A stretch of DNA of 64,000 bases from Acanthochlamys bracteata. Lineage: Eukaryota; Streptophyta; Magnoliopsida; Pandanales; Velloziaceae. Of the stretch, positions 62,069 through 64,000 are shown one piece after another (position 1 is the first letter of the stretch; each line of letters starts with the position of its first letter). The DNA lies in the NCBI GenBank assembly GCA_019914995.1, contig CM034126.1:5771001-5835000 (forward strand), read 5' to 3'. The notes below the pieces were generated by a model, which saw only the letters and a list, made by a program, of their open reading frames with translations, was not told the origin of the DNA and searched no databases. A program made the translations under genes and the position numbers.

Positions 62069-62171
62069 TTTTTCCCTACCGATTAATTTCTCTGGCTTGG
62101 TTTGAGAAGGTTTTGGTTTTTGGTAAAACAACAGAGCACATAGCAAAGATGAAACTCGACAGACAACGCGG

Positions 62172-62180
62172 TTATAAATA
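62172..62180 (-). promoter_or_regulatory. TATA box of the HIPP gene
   Basis: TATTTATAA on the minus strand about 104-112 bp upstream of the HIPP start codon, consistent with a leader of roughly 75 nt. Confidence 0.5.
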
Positions 62181-62254
62181 GAAAGAAAGAGGAGAGAAAC
62201 CGAGAGAGAGAGAACGACGATACGGTGACGCATGCATGTATTTTTTAAAAACAA

Positions 62255-64000
62255 TTTAATTAATTTTAAAACATACTATTAATTTAAAATTAATATAAAA
62301 TTAATTATTTATAAATATATTTATTTTTAATTTATTTTAAAAGTTAAATTTACTTCAAAAATAGACACACCAAAAGAAGAACGACGATAACGGTGATCAC
62401 TAATATGTAATAATCTATATATAAAACGTTTAGACTCGCTTACCAAAACAAAAAAAAATTATAAGGGAAGATTATATATCATGGTAACATAATAAGATGA
62501 TGACTGCATGTCCATGGAAATAGATGATGATGTATGTAATCATTCAGCATGATGAGAGCTACTCACTCATCAATTCACCGGATCCATGCTAGTTACTGCA
62601 TGTATGCATGTTTACAGCAAAATCTGATTCGAATTTTATATTTATTTAAAGAAGTAGTACTTGGTAACATATCCAGTTCCAATAACCCATCGATCTACTT
62701 TCTAAGCGGATGTTTTGGTATACTTTTTAATTATTATTTATATTTTATAATATTTTTTTATAATAGTATATATTTAAAATATTTTAATAGTAAAAACTTA
62801 TATTAATCTTTATTATTTTTTAATTAAAAATAATTTTTATTTAAAAACTTTTATAATATTTTTGTTTAGAAAATATTTTTGTATAGTTGGAATTTGACGC
62901 ATTTGTAAATCATATGGTTGTATATTTGAATGTACGTCCAAATACGTAACAAATAACTATAAAGCATGTTATTCTAATTGCATTTTAATACAGTTGGAAT
63001 TTCGGTAGTTAACATCGTGATACTTAGCAATCTCTGTCAACACAGATGGGCTACTTCAGTAACTCTTAGGATGGCGCGGGTCCCACGGATTCTCCTGTGA
63101 ACGTGGACTCGACGACAGACATCATCGTACGGGAAGAACGAGAAATAAGAAGCAACCAGGAAAGAAGGATGAAAGCCGTCGCGGTGACCAACTTTTATGA
63201 ATTCTCTCTCCTAAAAGGATGGGAAGCAGCAGGAGAACTTCTCCGTCTGTTGTCGCTTGTTTTGACAGCATAACAAAAGAATGAGAGATCTTTCACGTGC
63301 ATGCGTTGCAGTTTCCCTGTTCCTGCTGTTTATGGATTAGATCAGAGAACAGTAGTAAACTGGTTTTCAATGTATTTGTCTAGCAGCTTCCTTAGAAATT
63401 GTTCCAGCTGCATTTTGCATGTGAATATTGGTACATATGCAATTATAACTCGATTCTATATCATCTGTTGCAGCAATGAATTATGAAATATTATATATAG
63501 TCATGTAGTTGAGCAGTAGTTTTACCTCCGAATAATTATCTTTAAAATTATATACACTAATTTACCCTTATTTTGTAGTGGATTCAACTCTTTCCGCTAG
63601 CGAGGGCTGGGGAGAAATTGAATCTCTCGTAACATTCAAGATGCGAAAGTGATTGTCATTAATTAGATATGGTTCTTATCACTACTGCTAATAAGCATTT
63701 TCCATTTGCAATTGAGAATCAAATATATGTATATATGGACTTTTCTACGTGACGTACGTATACGGATGTTTCTACGCGAGATGATTTAGTATAACGTATT
63801 ATCTCAGGCAATATTGCCATTGAGACACGCGTACGTATATAGCTATCACCATTACCGCCATCAAAGAAAGAGATAAAAAGAGGTTTCTGTATTATTAGTT
63901 CACTAATTATTAAAGAATAAAACAGAGTTCATCTATGGTGTAATTATTATAATTAATTAAAGACCTTTATGAAGAAAGTATCTGGATTCTCTACCTACAA
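62255..64000. other. Upstream region of HIPP and intergenic DNA
   Basis: AT-rich at 62250-62360 and 62700-62890 (MITE-like composition). A more balanced stretch lies at about 63040-63320, with no frame, tRNA or miRNA that I recognise. Confidence 0.45.

Overview
The window is nuclear DNA of a flowering plant, almost certainly a eudicot. It is AT-rich, and its genes have GT-AG introns and plant-specific products: a UGT86A glycosyltransferase, the plant-only Rab5 type RABF1/ARA6, a HIPP metallochaperone, an MSL channel, an L-type lectin receptor kinase and MIR172. Plant-type Copia elements and small AT-rich MITEs fill the spaces between them.

Three protein-coding genes read through cleanly, all on the minus strand. 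They are a UGT86A-like glucosyltransferase (31209-33264, 3 exons, 493 aa), RABF1/ARA6 (37008-41267, 8 exons, 201 aa, first coding exon only 25 nt) and a two-domain HIPP protein (60163-62068, 4 exons, 366 aa, C-terminal CSIM). A MIR172 hairpin, also on the minus strand, lies at 8764-8833 with a TATA box about 0.5 kb upstream. The intact genes look unrelated in function and do not form a cluster.

The rest is largely a record of decay. An MSL10-like channel gene (18951-24448) keeps all five exons and its splice sites but has four frame breaks. Downstream of it lie a CDC48 fragment split by a MITE (25161-25984) and an ABCG half-transporter fragment split by a 2-kb probable solo LTR (26435-29410). 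A lectin receptor kinase pseudogene (45331-51645) is split by a Copia element with a 5-bp target duplication. An ACC-oxidase pseudogene (57434-58130) is partly copied by a 2344-bp, nearly identical tandem duplication (53310-57997).

Mobile DNA includes four Copia fossils (3.3-7.1 kb; about 12.8-17.1 kb, very old; 34.7-36.1 kb, pol fragment only; 46.2-51.2 kb), a probable solo LTR, two members of a family with AGTTGT ends (one carrying a gene-like insert), a long-TIR MITE cluster in an MSL10 intron, and at least eight clear copies of one ~250-bp AT-rich MITE family. I saw no tRNA, rRNA or CRISPR array. I found no clearly new biochemical system. The most notable items are the MIR172 locus, the fresh tandem duplication, and the nested decay of several gene fragments. 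All homology statements are from memory of the families, without a database search.
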